Source of the DNA: Rugalucina vietnamica | Taxonomy: Eukaryota > Mollusca > Bivalvia > Lucinida > Lucinidae | Reading direction: 5' to 3' | Assembly (NCBI GenBank): GCA_964017185.1 | Contig: OZ024872.1 | Span: forward strand, 59,389,817 to 59,453,816 | DNA length: 64,000 bases | Shown here: one piece after another, positions 59,526 to 64,000 of the stretch | Numbering within the stretch: position 1 is the first letter of the stretch | Layout of the letters: each line of letters opens with the position of its first letter | Position numbers and translations under genes: made by a program | The notes under the pieces: model-generated | Told to the model about the DNA's origin: nothing | What the model saw: only the letters and a program-made list of their open reading frames with translations | Database searches by the model: none

Positions 59526-61579
59526 TTGTATCATTAGGGTATGGTCACTTTGGTGGTGGTAATACCCTTTCTCGGGGTTAAAACGAGGTGCATCGATAAA
59601 TCGACGGGGGAACATTACGATACAAGGCAAGACAATACTAATTTGCGATCGGGCGAATTACGTAGGTGGAAAGTGAAAGTAAGTCCGAAAACGAGGTTAA
59701 ACTTATCAAAACTTGTTTTTGTTTTTTGAGCGAAACGAAATTGTTTCGTAGACGTTTCGGACTTTGCTGGATACATCTTTCAGGCGGTTTCGACCTTACA
59801 TCATTTATTCCATGACTTTTACAGCTAATAACAATTCAGGTCCATGAGAACACCACCAACAATGGAGTATTACAGAATTGTTGTCCTGATGACAGATCCT
59901 CAATTCACCTTTCAGCGATTGCCACCCACTCTACTAGTGTACCACCATACCCTACTAGGGTTTCCCCCATCGTTATCTCCTAGGGTACTCCTACTACTAG
60001 TGAACCATCATGCCCTACTAGGGTTCCTCCATACCCTACCCTCTCAGGGTACACGCATCCCACCCTACTAGTGTACACTTCAGACCCGTTATATAAGGCG
60101 CTTGTCGGGGTCCACAAGTCGCATGCGCGTTATAGGTGAAGCGCGTAATGCAAATCTACTGAGTCGGACCAGGCTGATCAAAGTTCATGTAGTTTTTGTG
60201 GGTGGGGAAAAGCGCCTATACGGCGTGTTAATTTGCTTAATCGAGCAAATTGGCGGTTTATCCCGGAGTCCTTGTAAAATGGAATAAACAAAAGTGAAAT
60301 TTTGCTTGTTTCAATATTTTAATCAATTTAAAACGATCTACAACGATTTAATGTGAAAAAAAGCGTCCATAACACCCCGCTAATGTTGCTGTTCCGCCTT
60401 TGACTTATTGGCGCACCCGGATATTTAACGCAGACAAGTGTCATTGCCGATTCCTTATTTACAATTATTTTAATTCGCCGTTCTTAATCGAGAAAGCACA
60501 AATGCATTTTCTGATCGGATAGAATTATACAAGATATAGGTGTCCCAATGCTTAAAAAAATCTATGGTTTGTGTCGCCGTCGAAAGTGAGCAACGTTGCG
60601 TAACAGTTGTCACAAATAGCCTACAGCAGCCTGTGTTTACCGTCTCGTTATGGTCTATCGATAATCCCCTAGTGCTTTTGGCTTATTTTCACAACTTTTA
60701 TGGCTAATCTTAAGAAAACAATGTGTCATCCACGCTTCGCGAGCGGTGGATTGTGTCCGTCTAAAAATGACTGAAATGGCAATTATCACTCGTGAATATA
60801 CACGCAGCCGACACGGTTCGTAAACACATTATGCTTTCTATTAGAAAACCTGTTCTGTCAGTTTTGTTCTGTCAGTTTTAAATATGCAAAAGATAATTAA
60901 CATTAATTGTTCTCAATATACAATAAAGAGAAACTGTAAGAAAATCGCTCCTTGGCAAACTCCTGACAACGGCTTTAATTTTTTTTTACCATAAAGAGAA
61001 ACTGTAAGAAAATTGAACCTTGGCGAATTCCCTGCAAACAATCTTTTTAACAGTGAATTCATCCGCACATAAACGCCTTAACTGCAATACAATACAGGAA
61101 TATATTAGGGTAAAACGGCGCCTTGTACTACCCTAACTTACCAGGGTTCCACACTACCTTAGCTCCTAGGATACACCCACCCTATTAGTGAACCATCCTC
61201 CTGTACAAGGATTCCTCCCTACCCTACCCTCTAAGGGTACACCCATTCCACCATACTAGTGTTTTTTCTTCAAACAATTTGGACCGAAACAACCTTGGGA
61301 AGAAACGGCTTGAATCCGAAAGTAAAAATGTTTCCGTCCAAAAAAAAAAAAAAAAAAAATTGTATTAACCCAAAATCATGAAGACGCTTTCGATGCCTCT
61401 TTGCAAGCGCTTGGCTTTATCTCCTTGATCGCCAAAGACAAAAACGAAGATTTGTAACAGATGCGCTATTTTATTTATTTATTTTTTTTGAGACGATAAA
61501 AAGGGGTAATGCGGGGGGTTTCAGACAGATGCGGCGGTGCCTGAGAAACATTTTTGTTTTTTTTTTTTGGCCTTATTGA
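59526..61579. other. Intergenic with degenerate CCCTACTAGTG repeats
   Basis: No gene is seen. Runs of CCTACTAGTG / CCCTACTAGGG units lie at 59930-60085 and, more diverged, at 61120-61262. Two copies of ATAAAGAGAAACTGTAAGAA occur at 60923-60942 and 60992-61011. Confidence 0.45.
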
Positions 61580-62900
61580 TTTTATGTATATTTTGGAAAG
61601 ATTGCAAAGAGCTATGAATAAGTTAGGAAATTTTTGTCAAGTCTGGAATTTGACTGTTAATATATCAAAAACAAAAGTGATTGTCTTTAACAAATCAGGT
61701 AGAATTTTAAAAGGGTTTGCTTTTAACTTTCTGCAAACCAATGTAGAGGTAGTTCAAGAATATAAATATCTTGGTATAGTTTTTAGAGCCTCAGGTGTAT
61801 TTTCAAATGCAGTTAAGTACTTGTGTAACAAAGCCTTGAAGGCAGTTTTTTGTATTAGAAAAGCACTAATGTCAGAAAGTATGAACACTGAATTATATCT
61901 TACAATATATCAACATTGTGTTAAACCTATACTTCTTTACTGTAGTGAAATTTGGTCACTAGATTTCATAGTTAATAAGAATGACTTAACTCAGATAGAA
62001 CAAAGATATGAGTTACTACAATCTGAAAAAATCCAGGTACGCTTTTTGAAGTCGGTAATGGGAGTACATAAGTATGCGAGCAATAATGCAGTAAGATCAG
62101 AATTTGGAATCTTCCCACTGGCTGTTTATGGTCTAAAAAGCTCTCTGAGTTTTTGGACTCATCTGGTGAATCTAGATCAAAGTACATACGCTTATCAAAG
62201 CTATAGTGATAGTTTGTCTTATTCCAAAGGGTTTGCTAGTAAATTTAAACTGTTTATGAGTATAATTGGATTTGAACATGTATGGATTAATCGTTCAACA
62301 TTTTCCAAGAATAAATTGAAATATGCTGTTTGTAACAAGTTGAAGGAATTATACATACAATACTGGAAAAAAAGTATTTTTGACGATTCTGGCTCTATAA
62401 ATGGTAATAAACTTAGAACATTTAGAACTTTTAAAGTGAAGTATGATAAAGAAATGTATTTGCAAATAAATGATTTACCTAAGGAATATATTAGTGTGCA
62501 CTAACACGTAATTTTGCAAAAGATGTAATTATTACATCTTTTGCAAAATTACGTGTTAGTGCACATAGTCTCCAAATTGAAAAGGGTAGACACAAAAATA
62601 AAGCTGTTAACGAGCGATTATGTCCTTTGTGTAAAGCTGATATAGAAACAGAATCTCATTTTTTACTACAGTGCCAATCTTTAAATGACCAAAGAATACT
62701 ATTTTTCACAGAGTTGGAAAAGGCTATTCCATCTTTCATAAATATGGATGAATCTGAAAAATTTAGATTCATTTTACAGAATAAAGAATATGACATACTT
62801 AGTATATGCATTTCCCATATTCACAAGATGTTCAAAATCAGAGAAGATTTAATAGATAATGTTACTATCTCTAATTGATACAATTTGAGCCTGTCCGTGG
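61580..62900 (+). mobile_element. 5'-truncated LINE, RT palm end to C-terminus
   Basis: It starts just after the catalytic box (LGNFCQVWNLTVNISKTKV), then EYKYLGIVF, KPILLYCSEIW and KSVMGVHKYASN. After 62530 come SFAKLRVSAHSLQIEKGRH and the CCHC-like CPLCKADIETESHFLLQC, with a stop at 62878. The two open segments (61554-62504 and 62531-62878) differ in frame by two bases. A 35-base inverted insertion at the break accounts for this exactly. Truncation at the 5' side is normal for LINE copies. Confidence 0.75.
62496..62564. repeat. 69-bp perfect palindrome in a LINE
   Basis: 34-base arms (starting GTGCACTAACACG) around a single T at 62530. The right arm is LINE coding sequence; the left arm is its inverted copy. 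Confidence 0.9.
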
Positions 62901-64000
62901 GAAAAGGTACAAGTTGGTCAAAAAATTCAAAATTTAGTTTTTTGCATAAAACAGTAGTTAAATATCATAAGATTAATTTTTAGGTAATTTTATAGCCACA
63001 TTTTCAATATAACTAGTAAATGACGTCATCAAACGAGATCACCATGGTGAAGTTTTTACGATATTTTATGAAATTTTAAAGAATATTTTAAAACAGTACG
63101 TTTCAGGTGTCAGTGACCTCATTGAAACCATAGATTATGTATTTTGATTGTCAAGGTGGATGCTGGAACCAATTAGCTATTGGAATATTTGACAATTTTA
63201 TTTGAAATCTTATCGTTTCCATGGCAACACTGGTTAATTTTGGGAAACTGGTATGAGTTTTGGTATAAAAGTGGTATCTATGTGTCTATTCAATACTTAA
63301 GCATCCATAAAATTGAATTAAAACGATTTGCACAAGCATCACCACTGTCACAGTTGATATTTCTGTTTATGCAAATATACTCATTTGAATATGCATAAAG
63401 GTAAGGTCATTAATATTCATTAAATTAATTTTCCGAACTCAGTTTTTCTGACAAATGACATCACACTTGGATCACATGAGCACACACTTTTGTGTTTATT
63501 TTATCTGCATGTATGATGCTAATGGTAGCATTTGTTTCAAGTTGGAAGGCAAAAACACCAACAAGATTAAATTATAGTTTATTTACCTGACTGTTGCCAT
63601 GGTAACCTAAGATTGTCATTATTCAAAAGAAAATCTCATGAAAGCTGTAAATGTCCACAGTCTAATCTAGTTTGAAAGCACCCTTATTATTTAGTAACAA
63701 GACTGATACCAAAGCAAATAATCCTGTCAAAAATCAAGATATGCAAATACACATATGTAAATGAGCTCATTTGAATAATCATATTTAAGTGTTTAAGTGC
63801 ATGTATTTAAGAGCTACATAAATCTCAAGTTTAAAACGTAAAAATAGAAACGAAAAGATTATATGAACATGCAAAACGCACTGGAAGAACATTCATCTTG
63901 CCGACTTAATGGAGGTTCGTGGCCAAAAAGGTTTATTGTCATTATTGTTAAAAGCATCTCAGTTTTATTTTTATTTACATCATCTCATCATTACCATGGC
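62901..64000. other. Intergenic, no gene seen
   Basis: AT-rich, with CATTAATATTCATTAAATT-like words reminiscent of the 45-49 kb inverted repeat. A retroposon R 3' end (ATCTCAGTTTTATTTTTATTT) lies at about 63950-63980. Confidence 0.4.

Overview
This window looks like non-coding-rich nuclear DNA from a marine invertebrate, most likely a lophotrochozoan such as a bivalve mollusc or brachiopod. The reasons are spliced genes with GT/AG introns, AT-rich sequence, elements built like the bivalve pearl family (tandem repeats, then an ACGG microsatellite, then a terminal hairpin), and many LINE, Penelope-like, MITE and SINE-like fragments. The species is an inference; no rRNA or mitochondrial marker is present.

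Layout. 1-8.3 kb: two pearl-like elements with a 460-bp internal repeat. The second is split by a 3.9-kb APE-type LINE on the minus strand, with an 11-bp target duplication. 9.4-13.1 kb: a broken LINE, then a second pearl-like array (about 145-bp repeats) split by a Penelope-like copy. 13.5-17.7 kb: nested palindromic DNA elements, including a 3-kb foldback element with a 9-bp target duplication. 18.7-23 kb: Penelope-like copies, three of them in tandem, one split by a miniature LTR element. 24-24.8 kb: an intact NHL-type propeller gene. 25.2-32.6 kb: a flavin monooxygenase cluster on the minus strand, with two apparently intact three-exon genes and a 3' pseudogene fragment. 33-50 kb: intergenic DNA with MITEs, a short retroposon family, a third pearl-like element, and a 3.8-kb inverted repeat. 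49-58 kb: three more foldback elements, LINE pieces (one interrupted by a TTAA element), and a MYND-finger ORF. 58-64 kb: a SINE and a LINE 3' end.

The host gene content that I can support is small: the NHL protein, the two monooxygenases, and possibly the MYND protein. The monooxygenases resemble the short trimethylamine-monooxygenase (Tmm) branch of FMOs rather than the longer membrane-anchored vertebrate type. They share exon lengths and phases exactly in exons 1 and 2, so they are tandem duplicates. One small MITE family (TGAGCC termini) lies in or next to this cluster six times within 17 kb, twice inside FMO introns.

The most unusual material is structural. Four separate elements have inverted arms built of short repeated words; three have 8-9-bp target duplications, recalling Drosophila Foldback/MULE elements. 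Two LINE fragments carry short perfect snapback palindromes with a one-base spacer. Two unrelated minisatellite families share an AGGTCAAGGTCA nuclear-receptor-type motif.
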